Part shown: positions 1-8,010 of the stretch, in pieces
How the letters are laid out: every line of letters begins with the position of its first letter
How positions within the stretch are numbered: the first letter of the stretch is position 1
NCBI GenBank assembly: GCA_900457075.1
Contig: UGYN01000002.1
Span: 4,464,001 to 4,528,000 of the forward strand
DNA length: 64,000 bases
Direction: 5' to 3'
DNA from: Serratia quinivorans
GTDB lineage: Bacteria; Pseudomonadota; Gammaproteobacteria; Enterobacterales; Enterobacteriaceae
Translations under genes and position numbers: made by a program
Notes under the pieces: model-generated
Told to the model about the DNA's origin: nothing
Seen by the model: only the letters and a program-made list of their open reading frames with translations
Databases searched by the model: none

Positions 1-2
1 TC

Positions 3-110
3 ACCAGTCATTCACCACAATTGGCCGAACTGATTGGCCGCCACAGCCTGGTCACGCATTATCAACTGGCGCAGCAGCAGGGGGAAACCCAGCTGCTTAC
101 CGCGGATTAA
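3..110 (+). CDS. C-terminal end of an unrecognised protein (partial)
   Basis: An open frame enters from the left edge and ends at TAA 108-110, giving the last 35 residues of a protein that ends in GETQLLTAD. The tail is hydrophilic and helical in character and has no motif I recognise, so I propose no function. It converges on kdoO and the two stop codons overlap by two bases, so the genes meet tail to tail without room for a terminator. The frame is the only plus-strand frame open to the edge that ends cleanly against kdoO, which is the main reason to accept it as real. Confidence 0.5.
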   Translation, partial: TSHSPQLAELIGRHSLVTHYQLAQQQGETQLLTAD

Positions 111-1003
111 ATCAAGGGTTTGCGCAGCAGCGTTTCCAACATTTTTAGCGGTGACTGCCGTGGATTTTTCATCGCGCTGACCGGCAGCAGGAAGGTTTGT
201 TCCAACATAAACTGACCGGCCATCGCTGCATGCGGCGTCTGATCGGAAAAACAGATCCAACTGCTGCCCGGCGGTAGGTCGAGTGCCAGCTGTGGGCCTT
301 GCTGCTGGTAGTTTTGGTCGGCTTTCATTGCATCGTGCAGGTGCAGCATCAGGTGGTCGTAATGGCTGCGGCGGCGTTTGGTGATACCGACCTTATGCTG
401 CAGCCAACTGCCCAAGGGCGAATAGCGCGGCAGGCGCGGTATAAAACGCCGTGCCAATTGGGGGAAGGGTTCACCGACGCGCCATTGGCGATGCTCGCCG
501 TGCGGATTGATGTTGGTAAAAATACGCAGGATACGCTCACCCTGATTGGGGCGTGACGGGAAGGCGTCAACGTGCAAACGACTGTCGTCCTTACGCCACG
601 AACTGGCCGCACGCCAGGCCGAAACCGGGTGCAGGCGCAGGCTGTTAACCGGTGAATGCAAGGTCTGCTGATAATGAGGCAGTAAACCGGCGATTAACTG
701 GCGGCAGGCCTGATAATAACGTTCCAGCAGCGCCTGTACCTGCGGCTGTTGCGCCGCTATTGCTACGCCAGATAATTTTTGGCTTTCTGGCCAGTAGCTG
801 ATGTTTTTACGTTTTATATCCACCAGTGCGGGATCCAATAACGCTATTTCATCGGCTAACAATGGAAATTTTAATTCGGGCAAAAACAAGACTTTTCCTT
901 GCTCCAGCGCCAGGGTGGCGGTGAGGGCAGCAGGCAGAGGGGCGCTGTCCCACTGCCGTTGTGGCAATGTCATCAACGCCTGTTCCGGCATAAGGCTATC
1001 CAT
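107..1003 (-). CDS. kdoO: Kdo 3-hydroxylase KdoO (Fe(II)/2-oxoglutarate dioxygenase)
   Basis: The 298-residue product resembles the KdoO family. These inner-membrane-associated Fe(II)/2-oxoglutarate oxygenases hydroxylate the 3-position of Kdo in the lipopolysaccharide inner core to give Ko. Visible family features are the HxD metal pair in LHVDAFPSRPNQGER (about residues 144-146), the following LRIFTNINP stretch, and a distal histidine in SDQTPHAAMAGQ. The start at 1003 is chosen over an in-frame ATG at 1024 because AAGGAGA lies just upstream of 1003 and would fall inside the longer reading. A predicted PhoP box lies about 150 bases upstream on the same strand. KdoO is known from Yersinia and Burkholderia. 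Function is inferred from family resemblance and the metal-site pattern. Confidence 0.85.
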   Translation of the reverse strand: MDSLMPEQALMTLPQRQWDSAPLPAALTATLALEQGKVLFLPELKFPLLADEIALLDPALVDIKRKNISYWPESQKLSGVAIAAQQPQVQALLERYYQACRQLIAGLLPHYQQTLHSPVNSLRLHPVSAWRAASSWRKDDSRLHVDAFPSRPNQGERILRIFTNINPHGEHRQWRVGEPFPQLARRFIPRLPRYSPLGSWLQHKVGITKRRRSHYDHLMLHLHDAMKADQNYQQQGPQLALDLPPGSSWICFSDQTPHAAMAGQFMLEQTFLLPVSAMKNPRQSPLKMLETLLRKPLI

Positions 1004-1151
1004 ATGTATCCTATCTCCTTGCAATATAGGGTTCTTATAATTGTTTTTTATTTGAATGGAATATATAACCCGCGGGAATTATTCCCGAATTGTATTAATG
1101 GCTAATAAACTGGGTTTAATAATGGTAACACTATTAAAATTCACCAAGTAC

Positions 1152-1168
1152 TAAACAAAGATTAAACG
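1152..1168 (-). promoter_or_regulatory. Predicted PhoP box upstream of kdoO
   Basis: Read on the minus strand the site is CGTTTA-ATCTT-TGTTTA, a direct hexamer repeat with the 5-base spacer (11-base period) of PhoP boxes. The first base of one hexamer deviates from the T/G consensus. A TTTAAT sequence that could serve as a -10 element begins 13 bases beyond the box. It lies between kdoO and the convergent cyclase gene, so kdoO is the only sensible target. The remainder of 1004-1326 is AT-rich and I see nothing else coded in it. Confidence 0.55.
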
Positions 1169-1293
1169 ATATGCTAATCGCACGAATGGGTAAAAATAGA
1201 TTTAAACGGAATTAGTAGGTTTATTATTGGAAATTAATCAAAAGCATCAATTAGGCATGATAATACCATTAGATGGCCTGGGTTTTTTATCTG

Positions 1294-1320
1294 AGGCCGC
1301 CTTTTTGCTAAAGGCGGCCT
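1294..1320. terminator. Perfect stem-loop after the cyclase gene
   Basis: AGGCCGCCTTT and AAAGGCGGCCT form a perfect 11-bp stem with a 5-base loop, seven bases beyond the cyclase stop codon. There is no T tract directly after the stem on the minus strand, so it is a terminator-like or transcript-end-protecting hairpin rather than a textbook intrinsic terminator. Confidence 0.5.
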
Positions 1321-1326
1321 ACCGGA

Positions 1327-2877
1327 TCAAGCGGAGTAAATGCGGTTTTTGCCCTGGGCTTTCGCCTGGTACAGTGCACTGTCCGCCTGATTGATAAAGC
1401 TCATCGGCGTGTCGTTATACATATGCGGCACCTTGGCGTAGATCCCTATGCTGATGGTGATGACGCCATGTGGGTTGCCATCATGAGGTATTTTTAGCTC
1501 CCGCACTGCTTCAATGACGCGCTCGGCGAAAATCAGTGCGCCCTGGGCGTCGGTATCCGGCAAGATGATCGCCATTTCTTCGCCGCCGTAGCGGGCCATA
1601 ATGTCGTTGCTGCGGCTGGCCATTCCCTTGAGCATTTGTCCGATCTGTTGCAGACACTGGTCGCCGGCGACGTGGCCATAGATGTCGTTATACTGCTTGA
1701 AGTAGTCAATATCCAACATCAACAGCGCCACGCTACGGTAGTTGCGTGAGGCGCGCATCAGCTCATTCTTTAAGGCGATATCAAACTGACGGCGGTTGGC
1801 CAGCCCGGTCAGGCCGTCCAGCAAGGCCAGTTCTTCCAGGGTGCGGTTGATACTGGTGAGCTGATCGCGAGTGCGCATCAGCTCGGCTTCGGTGCGCACG
1901 CTGTGGTTTATCTGACGCATCAACACCATCCCCATCGCCAACAGGATCGCCAGCAGGGTGGCACCACCCAGGGCAAACAGGCCGGAATCGTTGCGCCAAT
2001 CAGCCAGCACGTCTTTTTTCGACAACCCGGCGGCAATCACCAGTGGATAGCGGGTAACCCGTGAATAGCCGTAAATCCGTTCTACCTTGTCGTAGCGCGA
2101 GGTAATGGTGGCATTGCCAAATTCGGAATGTGGCAATATTTCCCGGAACAACACGCCCTCGGAAATATTCTTGCCGATGGCCGCCAGGGAATAAGGGCGA
2201 CGGTAGAGAATGGTGCCGTCCGCCAATAGCAGATTGAGTGAAGCATCGCTGTTTAGCGCAAAGGTATCGTAAAACTGGCGGAAATAATTGATATACAATG
2301 TGGCCAGCACGACCCCGGCAAAGCTGCCGTCCGGGTGGTTGAAACGGCGTGATACCGGAATGATCAAATCGCCGGTAGAGCGGCTGCGCACCACCTTGCC
2401 GATATAAACTGCATTGCTGTTGTGCTCGAGGTGATATTTAAAATATTCCCGGTCGGCATTGTTGGCGTTTTGTACAAAGCGGCCTGATGAAGTGACGACC
2501 CAATTACCTTGCGCATCGTAAACAAACAGCCCGTGCAGTTGTGGCAGGTTACCCACCTGTGTTTGCATCACTTTTTGCAATCGTAATAGCTGTGGGCTAG
2601 CCAGCCCGTCAACCTGAATGCGTTCACTCAGATCGGACAGCGTGCTGTCGGTCTGCATAAAGGTGTCATCGGCATGCTGCGCCAGCGAACGGGCCAAATT
2701 GGCGGATTCATACTCGGCACTTTGCAAGTCGCGCTGATGGGCATTCCAAATTTGCCAGGCGTTAAACAGGATCAGCGTAACGGCAACGATGACGACAAAC
2801 ACGCCGGCCTGAAATAATAACGGGGAGTTTTTACCGTTGCGAGGCCGTTCGGCATCCTGCAGTTGCTGCTGTGTCAT
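1327..2877 (-). CDS. Membrane diguanylate cyclase with periplasmic Cache sensor
   Basis: The 516-residue protein has an N-terminal membrane helix (about residues 20-40), a periplasmic region of the dCache type with motifs such as GRFVQNANNADREYF, a second membrane helix (about 295-315) and a C-terminal GGDEF domain. The active-site motif is GGEEM, preceded by RSND five residues earlier, which fits the RxxD inhibitory site for c-di-GMP feedback. LALLDGLTGLANRR marks the start of the catalytic domain. It should therefore make c-di-GMP from GTP in response to a periplasmic ligand that cannot be predicted. The start at 2877 is preferred to a TTG 18 bases upstream because AAGGGT precedes it at normal spacing. 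The gene stands alone. Confidence 0.9.
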   Translation of the reverse strand: MTQQQLQDAERPRNGKNSPLLFQAGVFVVIVAVTLILFNAWQIWNAHQRDLQSAEYESANLARSLAQHADDTFMQTDSTLSDLSERIQVDGLASPQLLRLQKVMQTQVGNLPQLHGLFVYDAQGNWVVTSSGRFVQNANNADREYFKYHLEHNSNAVYIGKVVRSRSTGDLIIPVSRRFNHPDGSFAGVVLATLYINYFRQFYDTFALNSDASLNLLLADGTILYRRPYSLAAIGKNISEGVLFREILPHSEFGNATITSRYDKVERIYGYSRVTRYPLVIAAGLSKKDVLADWRNDSGLFALGGATLLAILLAMGMVLMRQINHSVRTEAELMRTRDQLTSINRTLEELALLDGLTGLANRRQFDIALKNELMRASRNYRSVALLMLDIDYFKQYNDIYGHVAGDQCLQQIGQMLKGMASRSNDIMARYGGEEMAIILPDTDAQGALIFAERVIEAVRELKIPHDGNPHGVITISIGIYAKVPHMYNDTPMSFINQADSALYQAKAQGKNRIYSA

Positions 2878-3062
2878 GTCACCCTTGCTGTACAATCTTT
2901 AAATCGAGGTAAGAACAATCCTACATCTTATTCGCTAATCACCTGGACCACTACACCTTAAACGGCGAAAATGAATAAGTTGTTGAGGGCAGAGGAAGAA
3001 TATATTGGCTCCGATTATACCTTTCGCATTAAACCTGCGGAGAGAATACAGGGATCGCTTGC

Positions 3063-3257
3063 ATGTCTGACTACATCATTATTACTTTGCTGACGCTGGT
3101 GGTTTATTACCCGGTGACGCTGGGAGTACTGGCGTTAATGATCCTGTTTGCCTGGCGGCAGCGTAAGTCGCCTTACTGGCGTTTGGGACTGGTGCTGCTG
3201 ACGGCGCTGTTTGTGCTGTTCGCCATGGCGGCCTATGACTGGTATCACTACAACTGA
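3063..3257 (+). CDS. Small two-helix inner-membrane protein
   Basis: A 64-residue product with two hydrophobic helices (about residues 4-26 and 38-58) joined by a short basic loop, RQRKSPYWR, and a tail WYHYN. By the positive-inside rule the loop is cytoplasmic. The upstream AGGG is at slightly long spacing. It is divergent from the diguanylate cyclase across about 185 bases and precedes a convergent VOC gene. I recognise no named family. Length, hydrophobic periodicity and the compact layout support a real gene, but no function can be given. Confidence 0.6.
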   Translation: MSDYIIITLLTLVVYYPVTLGVLALMILFAWRQRKSPYWRLGLVLLTALFVLFAMAAYDWYHYN

Positions 3258-3312
3258 TGGTTGATACCACGATGCCCGCTATCAGAGGCGGACACCGCAG
3301 CGGGATGAAGCA

Positions 3313-3729
3313 CTATTCAACGTTAATCATCCAATTGACGCCAAACTGGTCGGTCAGCATACCAAAACCTTTGGCCCAGAAGGTGGACTGATAAGGCATG
3401 GTTACCTGGCCGCCCTGCGACAGTTTTTCAAACAGTTCGCGGCCTTGATCCACGGTACTCGGGTTGAGCGACAGGGCAAATCCTTTGTGTGATGCGTCGG
3501 CACCCTCCTGCGGGCAGCCATCCGAGGCCATCAGCGCGGTTTCACCGATCAGCAGCCGGGCATGCATGATGGACTCCGGATTGACGTCTTGAGGGTTGCC
3601 CTGTTTGGCTTCCTCGGGCATCTCTTTGTAACGCATCATCATTTCAAGCGTGGCACCCAACTGCTGCACGTAGAAGTTCACCGCCTGTTCACAGTTACCG
3701 TTAAAGAATAAGTAGGGTTGAATCACCAT
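3313..3729 (-). CDS. VOC-superfamily PhnB/YjdN-like protein
   Basis: The 138-residue protein begins MVIQPYLFFNGNCEQAVNFY, the typical opening of the PhnB-like glyoxalase/VOC family (the 3-demethylubiquinone-9 methyltransferase-like fold of E. coli YjdN). One betaalphabetabetabeta module covers roughly residues 1-65 and a second 75-138, ending in the family signature FWAKGFGMLTDQFGVNWMINV. No catalytic function has been firmly established for this family and some members lack metal ligands. GAGGT lies eight bases before the ATG. It is transcribed alone, convergent with the small membrane protein and divergent from the SDR gene. Confidence 0.85.
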   Translation of the reverse strand: MVIQPYLFFNGNCEQAVNFYVQQLGATLEMMMRYKEMPEEAKQGNPQDVNPESIMHARLLIGETALMASDGCPQEGADASHKGFALSLNPSTVDQGRELFEKLSQGGQVTMPYQSTFWAKGFGMLTDQFGVNWMINVE

Positions 3730-4000
3730 GACATTGACCTCTGTTATGGCCCGTCTGGGCGTTTAGCGGCCTACGGCGGGCGGGAAACAATAGTTTCTAA
3801 TTGCGACTATTGCTGTTGGAAACTTACAAGTGTAGTGCGATTTCCGCTGAATGCCTGGCTGCCGATCACGCTGTGGGGATTTTTCGCCCGCCCAGCAGTA
3901 TTGACCGAAAAACCGGGATGGTTCATCCCGGTTTAGACAGATTATCTGAGCGGTCACAGTTCCTATACTCGTTACAACCTTCACTAACGGAGTCACTGTA

Positions 4001-4774
4001 ATGAGCAAACAATCTTTGAATGGAAAAGTGGTGTTGATCGCTGGCGGTGCGAAGAACCTGGGTGGCCTGGTAGCGCGCGATCTGGCGGCCGGCGGTGCAG
4101 CAGCGATAGTCGTGCATTACAATAGCGATGCGACCCGGGCGGCAGCGGAGGAAACGCTGAAGGCGGTTAAAGCGGCGGGCGCACAGGCGATAACGGTGCA
4201 GGGCGATCTGACTAAACCGGCTAACGTGGCGCAGCTGTTTGAGCAGGCTATCAAGGCATTCGGCAAAGTGGATATTGCCGTTAATACCGCCGGTTTGGTA
4301 ATCAAAAAACCGATTGCCGAGGTGACCGAAGCGGATTACGACAGCAGTTTTGACATCAATTCCAAGGCGGCTTTCTTCTTTATCCAGCAGGCGGGCAAGC
4401 ATTTGGCCGACAACGGTCGCATTGTGTCCATCGTCAGCTCACTGCTGGCGGCTTATACGCCGTTTTATGCCGTCTATCCGGGCAGCAAGGCACCGGTGGA
4501 GCACTTTACCCGTGCCGCGTCCAAAGAGTTTGGCGAGCGGGGCGTCAGCGTGAACGCCATCGGCCCCGGCCCAATGGATACGCCGTTCTTCTACGGGCAG
4601 GAAAGCAAAGAGGCGGTGGAATATCACAGCAGCGCCGCGGCGCTGAGCAAGTTCTCGAAAACCGGCCTGACCGACATTGAGGACATCGCGCCGATCGTCA
4701 AATTTCTGGTCACCGACGGCTGGTGGATCACCGGGCAGACGCTGTTTGCCAACGGTGGCTATACTACCCGTTAA
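4001..4774 (+). CDS. Short-chain dehydrogenase/reductase
   Basis: A 257-residue classical SDR. The N-terminal nucleotide-binding motif is GGAKNLGG, a variant of TGxxxGxG that keeps the fold. NTAGL corresponds to NNAG, the catalytic serine lies in IVSIVSS, and the YPGSK sequence near residue 160 supplies the YxxxK pair. The order and spacing indicate an active NAD(P)(H)-dependent oxidoreductase of unknown substrate. GGAG precedes the ATG at normal spacing. A LysR regulator follows 53 bases downstream in the same direction, an arrangement often seen when the regulator controls the reductase, though here divergent transcription is absent. A short GC stem (4785-4804) separates them. Confidence 0.88.
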   Translation: MSKQSLNGKVVLIAGGAKNLGGLVARDLAAGGAAAIVVHYNSDATRAAAEETLKAVKAAGAQAITVQGDLTKPANVAQLFEQAIKAFGKVDIAVNTAGLVIKKPIAEVTEADYDSSFDINSKAAFFFIQQAGKHLADNGRIVSIVSSLLAAYTPFYAVYPGSKAPVEHFTRAASKEFGERGVSVNAIGPGPMDTPFFYGQESKEAVEYHSSAAALSKFSKTGLTDIEDIAPIVKFLVTDGWWITGQTLFANGGYTTR

Positions 4775-4784
4775 TATCAATTTT

Positions 4785-4804
4785 GCTGCGGCCGATGCCG
4801 CAGC
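4785..4804 (+). terminator. Weak stem-loop between the SDR and LysR genes
   Basis: GCTGCGG and CCGCAGC form a 7-bp stem with a 6-base loop, followed by CTGTTT. It could attenuate read-through from the SDR gene into the LysR gene. The T tract is short, so full termination is doubtful. Confidence 0.4.
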
Positions 4805-4827
4805 CTGTTTAACAGGATGCACTGCCG

Positions 4828-5730
4828 GTGGATAAAATAGGGAGATTGCGGGTCTTTATCCAGGTGGCCGAAGTGGGCAGTTTTATCCGGGCTTCGCAGA
4901 TCCTGCTGATGCCAAAAACCACGGTTTCGGCCGCGATACAGCAATTGGAACATGAAATGGGCACTCGCCTGTTTCATCGCACCACTCGCCGGGTACAACT
5001 GACCAGCGATGGTGAACTGTTGCTCGAAAAGGCACGCAGCCTGCTGTTTGACGTGCAGGCATTGGAAAGTCTGTTTCACCGGCAGAACGGCCCGATCGGG
5101 GGGCGTTTGACGGTCGATGTCCCCAGCCGTATCGCCCGGAGAATGATCGTGCCGGCGCTGCCGGACTTTTTTCTGCAGTATCCCGAAATCCAACTGTTTC
5201 TCAGCGCCAGCGACCGTTCAGTCGATCTGATCCAGGAAGGGATCGATTGCGTGGTGCGCGTCGGCAACCTCAGCGACAGCAGCTTGGTCAGCCAGCCGCT
5301 GGGCCGCCTGAGTATGATTAACTGTGCCAGTCCGGATTATTTGCAGCGCTACGGGACCCCGGAGCATCCTGCCCAATTGGAAGATCACTGGGTGGTGGGC
5401 TATGCGCAGCCGACCCTGGCAGGGGCGGATAGCTGGCAGTGGCAGCAGGATGGACAGCATTTTGAGAAAACGTTGCCTAGTCGGGTGACGGTGAACAATG
5501 TGGAAAACTACATCGGCTGTTGCCTGGTGGGGTTGGGAATGATGCAGATACCGCGTTTTGATGTTCAACACTACCTGGATAACGGCAGCCTGTGCGAGAT
5601 CTTGCCGCAGGCCCGGCCATCGGCAATGAGCATGGCTTTGCTTTATCCCCATCGTCGTCAGCGTTCGGCGCGTTTAACCGCCTTTTCCGAGTGGTTCAGC
5701 CAGTTAATCAAGCCGTTTTGCGAAACCTGA
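4828..5730 (+). CDS. LysR-family transcriptional regulator
   Basis: A 300-residue LysR regulator. The N-terminal winged helix-turn-helix covers about residues 1-60 (RVFIQVAEVGSFIRASQ... TTVSAAIQQLEHEMGTRLFHRTTRRVQLT) and the periplasmic-binding-like effector domain about 90-290, with the ESLFHRQNGPIGGRLTVDVPS opening seen in the CrgA-like group. The start is GTG at 4828 with AGGA about ten bases upstream; an ATG start is not available nearby. Its position directly after the SDR gene suggests it regulates that gene or a linked one. The inducer is unknown. Confidence 0.9.
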   Translation: MDKIGRLRVFIQVAEVGSFIRASQILLMPKTTVSAAIQQLEHEMGTRLFHRTTRRVQLTSDGELLLEKARSLLFDVQALESLFHRQNGPIGGRLTVDVPSRIARRMIVPALPDFFLQYPEIQLFLSASDRSVDLIQEGIDCVVRVGNLSDSSLVSQPLGRLSMINCASPDYLQRYGTPEHPAQLEDHWVVGYAQPTLAGADSWQWQQDGQHFEKTLPSRVTVNNVENYIGCCLVGLGMMQIPRFDVQHYLDNGSLCEILPQARPSAMSMALLYPHRRQRSARLTAFSEWFSQLIKPFCET

Positions 5731-5857
5731 GGCCTGGTGGCCAATGGGATTTTTATCTAAGTGAGATGCTATTTATTATTGGCTTTCAGGCAATTAAATT
5801 TCTGTAAAAACAAGACACAATTAAAACCGCCAAAAAAGTGACAAAGGATGTGTAACA

Positions 5858-5947
5858 TTACATCAGCAGCAGGGTGGCTGAGCCATCCCAGGCGGCAGCC
5901 AGGGCATAGATTGCAGCCAGTATCAGCAGAAACGGCGTGTTGGTCAT
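5858..5947 (-). CDS. Predicted 29-residue membrane mini-protein
   Basis: ATG at 5947 opens a frame of 29 codons ending at TAA 5858, with GGAGACAG at ideal distance upstream. The peptide starts MTNTPFLLILAAIYALAAAW and is almost entirely hydrophobic, enough for one membrane helix, ending GSATLLLM. Small single-helix proteins of this size are common in enterobacteria and often regulate larger membrane complexes. I do not recognise this one. It sits in an otherwise empty gap between a LysR gene and the YeaQ-type gene. The good ribosome binding site and hydrophobic periodicity are the evidence. Confidence 0.5.
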   Translation of the reverse strand: MTNTPFLLILAAIYALAAAWDGSATLLLM

Positions 5948-6226
5948 GGTCTGTCTCCGGCGTGAAGTCTCGCCTGTCGTTATAGCCTTTATAAATGACA
6001 GCGAGATGAATTCGGCTGATTTTCGTACAGTAAAATTCAGACGGACGGAAATGGGTAAACTGCTGATATTTGACTATAGTAATTGTGTGAAGACGCGTGT
6101 TTATCGTGATTTACCCTGTATCGTTCTGCCGTTAAGGGAAGGGGCAGGTGTGAAAGTATCGAGCAGGCGCCGTCGTGGGTCTGGTGATAGGGTTTCTTAA
6201 GGCAAAAAGTAATAGGGAGAGTAAAA

Positions 6227-6475
6227 ATGGGCATTATTTCCTGGATCATTTTTGGGTTAATCGCCGGTATCTTGGCTAAATGGATCATGCCGGGCAAAGA
6301 CGGTGGTGGCTTTATCGTGACCGTCATTCTGGGGATTATCGGTGCAGTTGTCGGCGGCTATATCAGTACCTTCTTCGGTATGGGTCGTGTGGATGGCTTC
6401 AATCTGGGCAGCTTTGTTGTCGCAGTCATCGGTGCCCTGGTGGTGCTTTTTGTCTACAGAAAGATCAGAAGCTAA
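6227..6475 (+). CDS. GlsB/YeaQ/YmgE-type stress-response membrane protein
   Basis: An 82-residue protein with three short hydrophobic segments and the glycine-rich pattern of the transglycosylase-associated (YeaQ/YmgE/GlsB) family: MGIISWIIFGLIAGILAKWI at the start, then GKDGGGFIVTVILGIIGAVVGG and an RKIRS tail. These inner-membrane proteins are induced in stress and stationary phase; despite the family name no enzymatic role is established. GGGAGAG precedes the ATG. An intrinsic terminator at 6493-6516 follows, and yidB lies downstream. The stretch 5948-6226 before it holds only the presumed promoter. Confidence 0.9.
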   Translation: MGIISWIIFGLIAGILAKWIMPGKDGGGFIVTVILGIIGAVVGGYISTFFGMGRVDGFNLGSFVVAVIGALVVLFVYRKIRS

Positions 6476-6492
6476 TCAGATGCTGATCAACA

Positions 6493-6516
6493 GGGTCGCT
6501 GCGGCGGCCCTTTTTT
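6493..6516 (+). terminator. Intrinsic terminator after the YeaQ-type gene
   Basis: GGGTCGC and GCGGCCC form a 7-bp stem with one G-U pair and a short loop, followed directly by TTTTTT. This is a clear rho-independent terminator 18 bases after the stop codon. Confidence 0.85.
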
Positions 6517-6569
6517 CGTTAAATCACAAGGGTCGAGCGGCCTGAGCCGACGGCTGGAAGGGGATTACC

Positions 6570-6959
6570 ATGGGTCTTTTTGATAGCGTATTGGGCAATA
6601 TTCTCGGCGGTGCCAACGGCGGTAAAGGCATCGATTACGTCGCCATCATGCAATGGGTCGAGCAACAGGGCGGCCTGCAGGCGATTCTGGACAAGTTCCG
6701 TCAGGGGCAATTCGGCGATGTGGTCGGTTCATGGCTGGGCAACGGTGAAAACCAGCAGATCAACGGCGATCACGTGCAGCAGGCGCTGGGCAGCGATGCC
6801 ATCAATCAGCTGGCCGAAAAGCTGGGCGTCGATCCGGCTCAGGCATCCGCCACTATTGCGCAGTTCCTGCCAACGGTCGCTGACGCCGCATCGCCAAATG
6901 GCGAAGTGCAGCAGGACAGCAATGAACTGGGCGATATGGTCGGTAAACTGTTCAAATAA
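6570..6959 (+). CDS. yidB: YidB-family (DUF937) protein
   Basis: A 129-residue glycine- and glutamine-rich soluble protein that begins MGLFDSVLGNILGG and contains GKGIDYVAIMQWVEQQGGLQ and GSWLGNGENQQI, the hallmarks of YidB. A weakly repeated helical pattern follows, ending in NELGDMVGKLFK. The family is widespread in proteobacteria and lacks a settled molecular function. AAGGGG precedes the ATG. It converges on a LysR gene, with only three bases between stop codons, so no separate terminator fits between them. Confidence 0.88.
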   Translation: MGLFDSVLGNILGGANGGKGIDYVAIMQWVEQQGGLQAILDKFRQGQFGDVVGSWLGNGENQQINGDHVQQALGSDAINQLAEKLGVDPAQASATIAQFLPTVADAASPNGEVQQDSNELGDMVGKLFK

Positions 6960-6962
6960 TGT

Positions 6963-7895
6963 TTATGCCTCCGGCGCCTGGTCGGGGGCATAGTTTAACG
7001 TCATGCCTTCAATGTTCCCCAATGCCGTCAGCAAATACTCCACCCAGGCCCGCACTTTGCCGGGAATAAAGCGCGCCGCGGGATACACCGCATGCAGCGC
7101 CATCGGCGGATAACGCCAGGCCGGCAAAATAGGCACCAACGCGCCACTCGCCAATTGCCGACCGATCAACGGCCGCTGTGCGCCGCCAATACCCAGCCCC
7201 GACTCAATCGCCGCCAGCAATGAAAAAGTGTTGTTAGCACGGAATACCGGACGCAGCTCCACCATCTCGGGGCCATGAGGGCCGATTAACGTCAGCGTGT
7301 CTGCGTCGCTCAGGCCGCTGTAACGGATGTGCGGATGGGTTGCCAGCTCTGCCAGCGTTTGCGGTTCACCCTGGGCTGCCAGGTAAGCCGGTGAGGCCAC
7401 CAGAATACGTTGTAACTCTCCCAGTCGTCGCGCCACCGTGCCAGGTGAACTCAGTTCGCCAAAGCGGATCGCTACATCGATGCCTTCACCGATCACATCC
7501 GCCCGACGATCGTCCAGCAGCAGTTCGATGTTCAGTTGCGGATGCTGTTGCTGAAAGGCGATCGCCAGCGGCGTCAGGTGTTGTTGGCCGAAACCTGTTG
7601 GTGCATGGATGCGTAACGAACCCTGCAGCCGCAGGTTTTGGCCATGTAGCACTTCTTCCGCTTCACCCACCGCCGCCAGAATCGGTTTGATTTGTCGGTA
7701 ATAGCCCGCACCGGCATCGGTCAGCGTTACGGCGCGAGTGCTGCGAAACAGCAATTGGGCGCGCAGCTGTTGTTCCAGGCTGGCGATCTGTTGGCTGACT
7801 GCCGGTTGTGTCAGGCCCAGATCGCGAGCGGCGGCCGACAGGCTGCCCAACTCGGCTACCCGAACAAAAGTCTGCATGGCGTTTAGCTTGTCCAT
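6963..7895 (-). CDS. LysR-family regulator divergent from the PRISE-type reductase
   Basis: A 310-residue LysR protein: DNA-binding domain about residues 1-60 (FVRVAELGSLSAAARDLGLTQPAVSQQIASLEQQLRAQLLFRS) and effector domain to about 295, with the SLRIHAPTGFGQQHLTP turn typical of the CrgA/DsdC-like group. GGAGCGCCG precedes the ATG. It is transcribed divergently from the reductase gene at 8011 across 115 bases that hold two 10-bp palindromes, the classic arrangement in which a LysR protein controls its neighbour and itself. Inducer unknown. Confidence 0.9.
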   Translation of the reverse strand: MDKLNAMQTFVRVAELGSLSAAARDLGLTQPAVSQQIASLEQQLRAQLLFRSTRAVTLTDAGAGYYRQIKPILAAVGEAEEVLHGQNLRLQGSLRIHAPTGFGQQHLTPLAIAFQQQHPQLNIELLLDDRRADVIGEGIDVAIRFGELSSPGTVARRLGELQRILVASPAYLAAQGEPQTLAELATHPHIRYSGLSDADTLTLIGPHGPEMVELRPVFRANNTFSLLAAIESGLGIGGAQRPLIGRQLASGALVPILPAWRYPPMALHAVYPAARFIPGKVRAWVEYLLTALGNIEGMTLNYAPDQAPEA

Positions 7896-7904
7896 CGGCG
7901 CTCC

Positions 7905-7927
7905 ATCTATAGATTTTACTTATAAGT
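7905..7927. promoter_or_regulatory. Paired palindromes in the LysR/reductase divergent promoter
   Basis: ATCTATAGAT (7905-7914) and ACTTATAAGT (7918-7927) are two perfect 10-bp palindromes, 13 bases apart centre to centre, just upstream of the LysR start codon. They are plausible operator half-sites for the LysR regulator, which usually binds dyads of this kind in divergent promoters. Confidence 0.4.
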
Positions 7928-8010
7928 GATAGTAATAAACCTCATCTACCGCAAGCTTAACTAATAAATCATAGTGAAAGTCTCAATAGATACTGAAGCG
8001 GAGACATAAC

